DNA of 16,671 nucleotides from Coneutiohabitans thermophilus. GTDB lineage: Bacteria > Zhuqueibacterota > Zhuqueibacteria > Zhuqueibacterales > Zhuqueibacteraceae. Positions within the stretch are counted from its first letter, which is position 1. The number at the start of each line of letters is the position of its first letter. The position numbers and the translations under genes are program-made. The stretch lies in NCBI GenBank assembly GCA_034505235.1, contig JAPDQY010000128.1:1-16671 (forward strand), in the 5' to 3' direction. Shown here piece by piece: positions 1-6,846 of the stretch. The notes below the pieces were generated by a model, which saw only the letters and a program-made list of their open reading frames with translations, did not search any database and was not told where the DNA came from.

Positions 1-1
1 G

Positions 2-466
2 TTGCTGCTGCAGATGCCGCTGCTCTTCGCCATGTTCACGGTGTTCGGCTCCACCATCGAATTCCGCCAGGCACCATTCGTGGGCTGGATTCAGGACCTG
101 TCGGCACCGGACACGATTTTTCACCTGCCCTTCTCGCTGCCACTGTACGGCAACCAGGTGGCGCTGCTGCCCCTGTTGATGGGCATCACCATGTTCATCC
201 AGCAGAAAATGTCGATCACCGACCCCAAGCAGAAGGCGATGATCTACCTCATGCCGATCCTGTTCACGCTGATGTTCAACAATTTTCCCTCGGGGTTGAA
301 TCTCTACTATGCCCTCTTCAATGTACTCAGCATCCTGCAGCAAAAGTACATGACCAAGCCGCCGGAGGATCTCGAGGAACGCCGCAAACGGATGAAAGAA
401 CTGGCGCAGCTAAAGCGCGGTGGCTTGCATGCCGCACTCTCCCGCAAGCGCTTGTTGAACAAGTAG
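2..466 (+). CDS. yidC: Membrane protein insertase YidC, C-terminal part (5' end cut by window)
   Basis: YidC/Oxa1 insertase places and folds inner-membrane proteins, alone or with the Sec translocon. Only the last ~154 residues are present and the reading frame is open at the left edge, so the true start lies outside. Visible family hallmarks are the MPLLFAMFTVFGS helix, the EFRQAPFVGWIQDLSAPD loop, the TMFIQQKMSITDPKQKAM stretch and the FPSGLNLYYALFN helix followed by ILQQKY, in the family's order. Three or so hydrophobic helices alternate with polar loops, and the tail is strongly basic (ERRKRMKELAQLKR and a Lys/Arg-rich end), as expected for the cytoplasmic, ribosome-contacting C-terminus. 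Its position just before mnmE is the classical origin-region order (rpmH-rnpA-yidC-mnmE). The LNLYYALFN variant resembles Bacteroidota/FCB YidC more than proteobacterial YidC; this is a recalled impression, not an alignment. Confidence 0.96.
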   Translation: MLLQMPLLFAMFTVFGSTIEFRQAPFVGWIQDLSAPDTIFHLPFSLPLYGNQVALLPLLMGITMFIQQKMSITDPKQKAMIYLMPILFTLMFNNFPSGLNLYYALFNVLSILQQKYMTKPPEDLEERRKRMKELAQLKRGGLHAALSRKRLLNK

Positions 467-496
467 GCCGCGATTGGCAACTGCTGCCGGTCTGCC

Positions 497-550
497 GAGA
501 TCCCACATTGCAGACGAAGCGCCTTCTGCTTCGCGGCGGTGTGGGATTTC
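497..550 (+). other. Long imperfect hairpin between yidC and mnmE
   Basis: Bases 497-507 (GAGATCCCACA) pair with 540-550 (TGTGGGATTTC) over 11 positions with one G-U. Inside, 515-520 (CGAAGC) pair with 528-533 (GCTTCG) around a 7-base loop, separated from the outer stem by an internal loop. The 3' side is followed by only a weak, interrupted T-rich run (ATTTCAATTT), so it is at best a poor intrinsic terminator of yidC. It could equally be an RNA-stability or attenuation structure in the leader of mnmE, whose start codon is about 50 bases downstream. Confidence 0.5.
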
Positions 551-601
551 AATTTGCAGGGCAACACGCAGGCCCCGGCCCTGCGCACCGGGGTTTTAAT
601 T

Positions 602-1999
602 ATGGCTGCTGCCGAACAAGACACCATCGCCGCTATTATGACTGCCACGGGACGCGGCAGCGTGGCCGGGCTGCGTCTCTCCGGACCATCCGCCTTTGCG
701 ATCGCCAGCCGCCTGCTGCCGAAGGGTGGGGAGCTGGCGGACTTCGCCCCGCGGCGCTCCCATCTCACCTGGCTGTGCGATCTCTCCGGCAATCGTCTCG
801 ATCAAGTCATGATCGTGCGCTATCCCGCGCCGCATTCCTACACCGGTGAGGACGTGGTCGAAATATTTTGCCACGGCGGCACGCTGGTGCCGCATCTGAT
901 TCTCGAGCAACTTTGTGCCGCGGGCTGCCGCCTGGCTGAGCCCGGCGAGTTTACCAAACGCGCCGTGCTCAATCACAAGCTCGATCTGATTCAGGCCGAG
1001 GCGGTTGCCGAAATCATCGCTGCCGAGTCGCCGGCCTATTTGCAAAATGTCCTGTCGCATCTCGAGGGGGCTTTTTCAAGCCAGGTGAGGGCGTTGCGGC
1101 AGCGCTTACTGCATACTTGCGCGCTGCTCGAACTGGGCCTGGATTTCAGCGAAGAAGATGTCGAGTTTGCTGATCGGGCGCAATTGCAGGCGGAATTGGC
1201 GCAACTCGACCTCATGATCGCCCGCCTGCTTGCCGGTTTCGAACGCGGCCAGGCCTTGAAGGAGGGCTGGAAACTCGCCATCATCGGCAAGCCCAACGTC
1301 GGCAAATCGAGCCTGATGAATGCGCTGCTGCGGCATGAGCGGGTCATCGTCAGTCCGATACCCGGCACCACCCGCGACACGGTGGAGGAGAGGATCCGGC
1401 TCGGCGGGCACCTGTTTCGCCTGATTGATACCGCCGGCATTCGCCAGCATGGCGATGCGCTCGAGCAAATCGGCATGACGCGCTCGCGCCGCGCGGTGCA
1501 AGCGGCGGACATCATCGTCTTCGTCACGGATGGCTCGGGCGCCGCCGACCGGGAGGACGAAGCCATAGCCGAAATCTGCCGGGCACGCGCCGCCACCGGC
1601 TCTTTGTTAGGAATCCTACATGTAAGCAACAAGGCGGATCTGCCGGATTCCCCCCACGCTTTTCAGTTCCAGGCAGCGGAGGTGGCAAGGATCAAAACCT
1701 CGGCCACCACCGGCCACGGCATTGCTGAACTGGAAAACGCGCTGGTCGAGCTGGTCACGGCCAAAGCGTCTGCAAACAGGGAAGAAACGGGCTACGTCAA
1801 TCTCCGCCAGCGCCTCTGTCTGGAGAAAGCACGCACGGCATTGCATGCCGCCGCACAATCGCTGCACGACAATCTCTCGGCGGAATTCGTTGCCGTGGAC
1901 CTGCGTGAAGTGATTTTTCAGTTGGGTGCTTTGATCGGCGAGGTGACCAACGAGGATATTTTGGGGGAAATCTTCGCAAATTTTTGCATCGGCAAATAG
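602..1999 (+). CDS. mnmE: tRNA uridine-5-carboxymethylaminomethyl modification GTPase MnmE
   Basis: MnmE is the GTPase and folate-binding partner of MnmG. The complex adds (carboxymethyl)aminomethyl groups to wobble U34 of certain tRNAs in the cytoplasm. The 465-residue product (E. coli MnmE is 454) begins with DTIAAIMTATGRGSVAGLRLSG, the usual folate-binding N-domain. The G domain shows G1 GKPNVGKS (about 229-236), G2 GTTRDT (about 255-260), G3 DTAG (276-279) and G4 NKAD (343-346). It ends in FCIGK, whose cysteine is the conserved C-terminal cysteine of the family. The ATG at 602 is chosen because the conserved N-terminus starts right there; an in-frame GTG at 539 lies inside the upstream hairpin and adds unconserved residues. 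Its ribosome site is weak (GGGG at 590-593). Its partner gene mnmG follows, but separated by an unrelated gene. Confidence 0.97.
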   Translation: MAAAEQDTIAAIMTATGRGSVAGLRLSGPSAFAIASRLLPKGGELADFAPRRSHLTWLCDLSGNRLDQVMIVRYPAPHSYTGEDVVEIFCHGGTLVPHLILEQLCAAGCRLAEPGEFTKRAVLNHKLDLIQAEAVAEIIAAESPAYLQNVLSHLEGAFSSQVRALRQRLLHTCALLELGLDFSEEDVEFADRAQLQAELAQLDLMIARLLAGFERGQALKEGWKLAIIGKPNVGKSSLMNALLRHERVIVSPIPGTTRDTVEERIRLGGHLFRLIDTAGIRQHGDALEQIGMTRSRRAVQAADIIVFVTDGSGAADREDEAIAEICRARAATGSLLGILHVSNKADLPDSPHAFQFQAAEVARIKTSATTGHGIAELENALVELVTAKASANREETGYVNLRQRLCLEKARTALHAAAQSLHDNLSAEFVAVDLREVIFQLGALIGEVTNEDILGEIFANFCIGK

Positions 2000-2116
2000 T
2001 CGGGCAGTTCGCGTCGCAACGGACCGGCAAAGTGCGCCGACAAACAGTGTCCGACGCAATCCTGTGCAACTGCCGGGACGCTGCTCATGGCAATCCGGCT
2101 GGAGCGGAATGCTTCA

Positions 2117-2145
2117 TTGAAAAATCACTGCGAATTCCTTATCTT
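2117..2145 (+). promoter_or_regulatory. Candidate promoter for the nucleotidyltransferase gene (and possibly mnmG)
   Basis: TTGAAA at 2117-2122, a 17-base spacer, then TATCTT at 2140-2145. This matches a sigma-70 -35 well and a -10 in four of six positions. The continuation TATCTTCG also fits the Bacteroidota-type -7 element TAnnTTTG with one mismatch. Transcription would start near 2152, just ahead of the GGAGAGG ribosome site at 2173-2179. It lies in the 188-base gap after mnmE, which otherwise shows nothing recognisable. Prediction from sequence pattern only. Confidence 0.4.
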
Positions 2146-2187
2146 CGCCCCATCTTTCAGCGGGAATCGAATGGAGAGGCTGTTGCC

Positions 2188-2829
2188 ATGAAAACTACTG
2201 ACGCAGAGGTCACCGCCGGCAAACGCCGGCTGTTGATCGCTTTGGCGCGGCGCCATGTGCAGCCCGGCTCGGGCAGTGCCACGGCCTTTCTCACTAAAAG
2301 GACAACCACCATGAGCTGGCCCGATCTCGTTACGATCCTCGCTCCGATAAAATTTGCGGTCGTTGGCGCGGTCGCCAGCCGGCATTACATGCCGGAACGA
2401 CTCACGCAGGATATTGATATCGTCATCCTGGCTGAGCAGCAGAGCGAGGCCCAGGCCAGGCTCCAGGAAGCGGGCTACCGGTTTGAGGGAACGTTGACGA
2501 TCGGGGGTTCTAGCTGGCGCAGCCCAGAGGGGAAAATAGTTGATCTCATCGCCGTCCGTGAGTCATGGTGGCCGCACGCCCTCGCTGCCGCGCAAAACAA
2601 TCGCGATGCAGAGAACTTGCCTATTTTACCTCTGGCGTACCTCGTCCTGATGAAGTACCGCGCTGGTCGTCTGCAAGATCTGGCAGATATTTCCCGCATG
2701 CTGGGGCAGGTGGATGAAAGTCAGCTCGCCGAGGTGAGAGCACTTTTCGATCGTGAAGCTCCTTCCGAAAAGGAAGATTTGGAAAGCATCATCCAGCTCG
2801 GCAGACTGGAGTATGAAACCGGAAAGTGA
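2188..2829 (+). CDS. Nucleotidyltransferase-fold protein (AbiEii/MNT-like), function unknown
   Basis: The core reads KFAVVGAVASRHY followed closely by RLTQDIDIVIL. This is the nucleotidyltransferase-fold pattern of a glycine turn then D-x-D (the metal-binding acidic pair), with a probable third acid in KIVDLIAV. A later segment (LAYLVLMKYRAGRLQDLADISRML) resembles the helical region of AbiEii/AbiGii-type and related proteins. The usual GG/GS of the turn is GA here, so activity is uncertain. Two starts compete. ATG 2188 has a strong GGAGAGG site 8 bases upstream (213 residues). ATG 2311 has AAAAGGAC upstream (172 residues) and places the domain at the usual distance from the N-terminus. The 41-residue extension between them has no recognised motif. 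The gene splits mnmE from mnmG, has its own candidate promoter and no visible antitoxin or HEPN partner, which suggests an acquired cargo gene. Exact substrate cannot be told. Confidence 0.72.
   Translation: MKTTDAEVTAGKRRLLIALARRHVQPGSGSATAFLTKRTTTMSWPDLVTILAPIKFAVVGAVASRHYMPERLTQDIDIVILAEQQSEAQARLQEAGYRFEGTLTIGGSSWRSPEGKIVDLIAVRESWWPHALAAAQNNRDAENLPILPLAYLVLMKYRAGRLQDLADISRMLGQVDESQLAEVRALFDREAPSEKEDLESIIQLGRLEYETGK
2215..2230. repeat. Short perfect hairpin GCCGGC-AAAC-GCCGGC
   Basis: Two copies of GCCGGC, itself palindromic, flank a 4-base AAAC loop just inside the 5' end of the nucleotidyltransferase reading frame. No T tract follows, so it is not a terminator. If translation really starts at ATG 2311 the hairpin lies in the leader RNA; if at 2188 it lies in coding sequence. 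Possibly chance in GC-rich DNA. Confidence 0.3.
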
Positions 2830-2860
2830 AAAGGTTTTTCACTGCGGAGAATAAATTTCG

Positions 2861-4792
2861 ATGTCGGATTCGATTTATGATGTTGTCGTCATCGGTGCCG
2901 GTCATGCCGGCATCGAAGCTGCTCTTGCCGCCGCACGCATGGGTTGCCGCACCCTGCTGATGACAATGAACGTCTCCACCATCGGACAAATGTCCTGCAA
3001 TCCCGCCATTGGTGGCGTGGCCAAAGGGCAGCTCGTCCGGGAACTGGATGCCATGGGAGGAGAGATGGGCCTGGCGATCGACGACGCCGGCATACAATTT
3101 CGCATGCTGAACAAAGGCAAGGGCCCGGCAGTCTGGTCGCCGCGCGCGCAGGCCGACCGCGTGCAATATGCAGCGCGGGTCAGGCTGGCGTGTGAACGGC
3201 AGGAGCATCTCGATATTCGCCAGGACATGGCAACCGGTCTGGTGGTTGAGCATGGCAAAGCCGTTGCGGTGGAAACGATGCTGGGGGGGAAAATTGCATG
3301 CCGCAACATTGTCATCACTGCCGGAACCTTTCTCAATGGCGTCATTCACATCGGATTGAAAAGTTACGAGGCCGGACGCGCCGGTGAGTTTGCCGCGAAG
3401 GGACTGACGGAATCTCTGCTTGCCCACGGCATTGAGACGGCCCGCCTCAAAACCGGCACGCCGCCCCGCCTGAACGGCCGCACGATCGACTATTCCAGCA
3501 CCGAGAGGCAGCCGGGCGATGAGCCGCCGCCGCCGTTCTCGTTCTGGCACGACAAACTCGAGCTCGAGCAGATGCCGTGCTTTCTCACCTGCACCAACGA
3601 ACGCACGCATGAAGAGCTGCGCAAGGGGCTGGATCGCTCGCCAATGTACACCGGCCGTATCAAGGGAGTGGGGCCGAGATATTGTCCTTCCATAGAAGAC
3701 AAGATCACCCGCTTTGCCGACAAACCGCGGCATCAAATCTTCCTGGAACCGGAGGGGCGCAATACGACGGAAGTTTATATCAACGGTTTCTCGACCAGCC
3801 TGCCGGAAGAGGTTCAAACTGCGGCGATTCGGACCATCCCCGGTTTGGAGCACGTTCAGATTACCCGCATGGGTTATGCTGTGGAGTATGACTTTTTCCA
3901 ACCGACACAGCTCTACCCATGGTTGGAGTCCAAGAAGATCAGCCATCTCTTTTTTGCAGGACAAGTGAACGGCACCACTGGCTATGAAGAGGCGGCGGTG
4001 CAGGGCTTTATGGCGGGAGTGAACGCAGCGCTGAAGTGCAGGGGAGAGGCGCCTTTTGTGCTCAGTCGCAGTGAAGCTTATATCGGCGTGCTGATCGACG
4101 ATTTGGTGACCAAGGGCACGATTGAGCCTTATCGCATGTTTACAAGCCGGGCGGAGTACCGCCTGCTGCTCCGGCAGGACAATGCGGATTTGCGTCTCTC
4201 GCAGTATGGCCGGCAATTGGGATTGCTGACAGAAACGCAATATCAGAGAGTGCAACGCAAACAGCAGGCGGTGGTCGGGATGATAGCTGCACTCAAAGAG
4301 ATTCAAGTCGAACCTGCGGAGATAAACGATCGCCTGAGAGCGCGCGGCACGACTCCGATCCAGCAAAAGGAAAGTCTGCACAAAATCTTGCGGCGGGCGG
4401 AGGTCAGCTTGTCGGATTTGCGTGGCTTTGGCAGGCTTGAGCTCTGGGAACACTGGCAGGATCCTTTTTGGGAAAAAGTTGCGGAGCAAGTCGAAATCGA
4501 GGTCAAGTACGCCGGCTTCATTGCCCGGCAACGGGAGGCTGTCGCGCGTTTTCAAAAATTGGAAGATAAGCGGCTGCCCCACAATCTTGACTACAGCAAA
4601 CTCATAGCACTCTCCTCCGAAGCCCGGGAAAAATTGAATCGCATCAAGCCCACAACATTTGGACAGGCTTCGCGCATTTCCGGCGTCTCACCGGCAGACA
4701 TTGCCGCTCTGCTGGTTTATGCCAAAAAGGGCTTCAAGCATGTTTCACGTGAAACAGCGGCGGAGCTTGAAATCGATATGATGGAAGAGTAA
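2861..4792 (+). CDS. mnmG: tRNA uridine-5-carboxymethylaminomethyl modification enzyme MnmG (GidA)
   Basis: MnmG is the FAD- and NADH-using partner of MnmE in wobble-uridine (U34) modification of tRNA. The N-terminus carries the dinucleotide-binding turn VVIGAGHAGIEAALAAARMG. Family blocks follow in order: MSCNPAIGGVAKGQLVRELD, GIQFRMLNKGKGPAVWSPRA, TAGTFLNGVIHIG, LKTGTPPRLNGRTID, PMYTGRIKGVGPRYCPSIED, GYEEAAVQGFMAGVNAAL, and the GidA signature PYRMFTSRAEYRLLLRQDNA. The helical C-terminal domain that binds MnmE ends with the conserved ISGVSPADIAALL region. At 643 residues it is slightly longer than E. coli MnmG (629). ATG 2861 is supported by the immediate start of the Rossmann fold, with GGAG at 2846-2849. 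The tail codons for HVSRET contain a perfect parS site, so this stretch is under double selection. Confidence 0.98.
   Translation: MSDSIYDVVVIGAGHAGIEAALAAARMGCRTLLMTMNVSTIGQMSCNPAIGGVAKGQLVRELDAMGGEMGLAIDDAGIQFRMLNKGKGPAVWSPRAQADRVQYAARVRLACERQEHLDIRQDMATGLVVEHGKAVAVETMLGGKIACRNIVITAGTFLNGVIHIGLKSYEAGRAGEFAAKGLTESLLAHGIETARLKTGTPPRLNGRTIDYSSTERQPGDEPPPPFSFWHDKLELEQMPCFLTCTNERTHEELRKGLDRSPMYTGRIKGVGPRYCPSIEDKITRFADKPRHQIFLEPEGRNTTEVYINGFSTSLPEEVQTAAIRTIPGLEHVQITRMGYAVEYDFFQPTQLYPWLESKKISHLFFAGQVNGTTGYEEAAVQGFMAGVNAALKCRGEAPFVLSRSEAYIGVLIDDLVTKGTIEPYRMFTSRAEYRLLLRQDNADLRLSQYGRQLGLLTETQYQRVQRKQQAVVGMIAALKEIQVEPAEINDRLRARGTTPIQQKESLHKILRRAEVSLSDLRGFGRLELWEHWQDPFWEKVAEQVEIEVKYAGFIARQREAVARFQKLEDKRLPHNLDYSKLIALSSEAREKLNRIKPTTFGQASRISGVSPADIAALLVYAKKGFKHVSRETAAELEIDMMEE
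4741..4756. promoter_or_regulatory. parS: parS site 1 (ParB-binding), inside the end of mnmG
   Basis: A perfect 16-base copy of the widely conserved chromosomal parS consensus, TGTTTCACGTGAAACA. ParB loads here, clamps onto DNA and spreads, and ParA then moves the origin region apart after replication. It overlaps mnmG codons for H-V-S-R-E-T. A parS copy in or near mnmG/gidA is well known in other bacteria. It implies this window lies close to the replication origin. Confidence 0.96.
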
Positions 4793-5078
4793 AAAAAAAC
4801 GAGTGACCTCGTCTGGTTGGCCAACCATAAATCGGGCGAACAAATTTACTGGACCGACTTGTTGGACAAGACAAAATGAGCAGGGATGAGATGAAGTTGA
4901 TAAAGCCACATCCCGGCAAAACACTTTTTCAGAAGTCAAGCAGCGGAGGTTGTTTCACGTGAAACAGTCCGCATTGCCCGCCCAAATCTCAAGCTTAGTA
5001 TCAAAGCAGACGGGACAGGATGATTGCCTGTAATTGCTTCACGAGCTCAATGACGAGGCCCGATCAAGACAAGAACTG
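4793..5078. other. Intergenic region between mnmG and rsmG with palindromes and parS
   Basis: This 286-base gap starts with an A-run after the mnmG stop. It contains the perfect 12-base palindrome GGTTGGCCAACC at 4815-4826, an inverted repeat CTTGT-TGG-ACAAG at 4858-4870, and the second parS at 4951-4966. It looks more AT-rich than the flanking genes. No convincing DnaA-box cluster (TTATNCACA) was found by eye, so an origin here cannot be claimed. A 19-codon reading frame (ATG 5020) ends in a TGA that overlaps the preferred rsmG ATG. Confidence 0.6.
4951..4966. promoter_or_regulatory. parS: parS site 2 (ParB-binding), intergenic upstream of rsmG
   Basis: A second perfect TGTTTCACGTGAAACA, 210 bases downstream of the first (start to start). 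This copy lies in non-coding DNA, so its conservation cannot be due to protein coding. Two exact 16-base matches this close are far beyond chance and indicate a genuine ParB loading cluster. Confidence 0.96.
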
Positions 5079-5717
5079 ATGAGTCTTCTCTCCTTTTTGC
5101 CAGCCGGTTTTCCGCTCAGCGCATCTCAGCTCGCCCAATTTGAGCAGTACCTCCGGCTGTTGTTGGAATGGAATCCGCGTGCGAGCCTGGTTTCCAAATC
5201 CGATGAAAATGAAGCGCGCCTGAGCAAACGTCATGTTGTCGAATCCCTTGGCCTGCTGGGTACCGGTCTGCTTCATCCAAAAGCAACCGTGCTTGATCTC
5301 GGCAGCGGGGGAGGGTTCCCCGGCATCCCGATAAAGATCGCACAACCTGACCTTGAGATCACCCTGCTCGATTCGCGGCGGATGAAATTTCTGTTCCTGC
5401 AGGAAGCGATTCGCGCGTTGGAGTTGAAAAATGCCATTGCGGTCTGTGCCCGTGCCGAATCGCTCGGTCCCGAATTTCATTCGCGCTTTGATTTTGTCGT
5501 CGTGCGCGCCGTCGCAAGCCTTGTCAAACTCTGGCAATGGTCATTGCCGGTTTTGAAAGCCGGTGGCTGCCTGCTTGCACAAAAGGGTGGCGACCTCGAA
5601 GCAGAGTGCAAAGAGCTGCTGGCGGTCTTCCCGGGTCTAGTATTGAGTCAGGTAAAATACCCGGCGGAATGGGAGATCGAGCCCTCCCGCTTCGTGGTGG
5701 TGATTAAAAAAACCTAA
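5079..5717 (+). CDS. rsmG: 16S rRNA (guanine-N7)-methyltransferase RsmG (GidB)
   Basis: RsmG uses S-adenosylmethionine to methylate N7 of G527 (E. coli numbering) in the 530 loop of 16S rRNA; its loss is known to give low-level streptomycin resistance. The N-terminal helix FEQYLRLLLEWNPRASLVS and the motif RHVVESL are typical. The SAM-binding loop is VLDLGSGGGFPGIPIKI (residue ~78 on), followed by LLDSRRMKFLFLQE and the VVVRAVASL strand. With ATG 5079 the product has 212 residues, close to E. coli RsmG (207), and starts where the family normally starts. An in-frame TTG at 5034 would add 15 residues and cannot be excluded. No strong ribosome site precedes 5079, but the TGA of a tiny upstream frame overlaps it (TGATG), which would allow translational coupling. 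mnmG-rsmG adjacency is classical; parA-parB, which commonly come next, are missing. Confidence 0.95.
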   Translation: MSLLSFLPAGFPLSASQLAQFEQYLRLLLEWNPRASLVSKSDENEARLSKRHVVESLGLLGTGLLHPKATVLDLGSGGGFPGIPIKIAQPDLEITLLDSRRMKFLFLQEAIRALELKNAIAVCARAESLGPEFHSRFDFVVVRAVASLVKLWQWSLPVLKAGGCLLAQKGGDLEAECKELLAVFPGLVLSQVKYPAEWEIEPSRFVVVIKKT

Positions 5718-5800
5718 ACTGGTGCAGCCGCAACACCGGCATCAGCCCGGGAGAAAGGGTTGGCCGGCGCAAGGCTAATGTTGAGAGGAAGGGAAGGAAG

Positions 5801-6727
5801 ATGAGCAAACAGGTTTTCGACGAGATCAAGGACCTGATTACCGAGACGCGCAACCCGCGCACAATGGACATTGATGCTAAAGATACCCTGGAGATTCTGC
5901 ACCTCATCAATCAAGAAGACAGATTGATTCCGGACATTGTCGCGCAGGAGATTCCCTACATTGCGCAGGCAGTGGAAATTGTGGTGGCAGCATTCAAAAA
6001 CGGCGGCCGGCTGTTTTACATCGGCGCCGGCACCAGCGGCCGGCTTGGCATTTTGGACGCATCGGAATGTCCGCCCACCTACGGCACTGATCCGGAGATG
6101 ATTCAGGGCATCATCGCCGGCGGCTACAAGGCACTGGTGCGGTCGCAGGAGGGTGCGGAAGATATCCGTGAAAACGGCGGGGCGGATTTGCGCGAGGCCG
6201 GCTTCAATCGCAAAGACGTGGCGTTCGGTATTGCTGCCAGCCGCCGAACCCCCTACGTTCTGGGCGCATTGGAATATGCCCGTGAGATCGGTGCCAAAAC
6301 CGTCTATCTCACTTGCAATCCCCGCGCAGAAATCACGATCCCGGTGGATGTGGCCATCTGCCCCGTTGTCGGGCCGGAGGTAATCATGGGCTCAACACGC
6401 ATGAAAGCCGGCACCGCCACCAAGCTCGTGCTCAACATGCTGACCACCACCGCCATGATTCGCCTGGGAAAAGTCTATGGCAATATGATGGTCGACCTGC
6501 GCATGACCTCGAAAAAACTGGAGGAGCGCTCCAAGCGCGTAGTGATGATGGTAACAGGCGTCAGTTATGAAAAGGCTGCTGCCGTGCTCGACAAGGCCGG
6601 CGGCCATGTCAAGACCGCTTTGGTGATGCTGCTGGCAAACGTCCCAGCCCAGGAGGCGCATGCGCGACTGGAGAGGGCCAACGGTTTCATTCGCGCCGCA
6701 ATTGCCCAGCCAGTGGCAGCAGACTGA
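5801..6727 (+). CDS. murQ: N-acetylmuramic acid 6-phosphate etherase MurQ
   Basis: MurQ cleaves the D-lactyl ether of MurNAc-6-phosphate to give GlcNAc-6-phosphate and D-lactate, a cytoplasmic step of peptidoglycan recycling. The 308-residue product (E. coli 298) has the SIS-domain phosphosugar loop YIGAGTSGRLGILDASECPP and the family signature GPEVIMGSTRMKAGTATKL. The two catalytic glutamates known in E. coli MurQ (E83, E114) correspond to E89 in ASECPP and E120 in EGAED. ATG 5801 is preceded by a strong purine-rich ribosome site (GGAAGGGAAGGAAG). The 83-base gap from rsmG has no clear promoter or terminator. No other recycling genes (anmK, murP, nagA, amiD) lie in the window, so the source of MurNAc-6-P is encoded elsewhere. 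It occupies the place where parA would be expected. Confidence 0.97.
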   Translation: MSKQVFDEIKDLITETRNPRTMDIDAKDTLEILHLINQEDRLIPDIVAQEIPYIAQAVEIVVAAFKNGGRLFYIGAGTSGRLGILDASECPPTYGTDPEMIQGIIAGGYKALVRSQEGAEDIRENGGADLREAGFNRKDVAFGIAASRRTPYVLGALEYAREIGAKTVYLTCNPRAEITIPVDVAICPVVGPEVIMGSTRMKAGTATKLVLNMLTTTAMIRLGKVYGNMMVDLRMTSKKLEERSKRVVMMVTGVSYEKAAAVLDKAGGHVKTALVMLLANVPAQEAHARLERANGFIRAAIAQPVAAD

Positions 6728-6846
6728 TGTATTGAGGCGGCGCCGGTTTACGCAGGAAAGATGAATCACGGTGGCGAACGGGCGCTGCAACAACATGGTT
6801 GGCAAAAAAAGCAGGGGCAGTCTCACAACCCTGCACGGTGTTTTCC

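Noticed and set aside
508..849. Separate 113-codon gene overlapping the start of mnmE
   Set aside because: Lies in another frame over the conserved mnmE N-terminus and has no recognisable features.
2188..2829. Complete toxin-antitoxin pair
   Set aside because: Only one gene is present; the upstream 188 bases hold no antitoxin frame and the downstream neighbour is mnmG.
2789..4582. 597-codon open frame on the - strand
   Set aside because: Fully antisense to mnmG, whose family blocks are unmistakable on the + strand; no recognisable domain in the antisense product.
4793..5078. Replication origin in the mnmG-rsmG gap
   Set aside because: Location and parS sites make an origin nearby plausible, but no cluster of DnaA boxes or AT-rich unwinding repeat was seen here.
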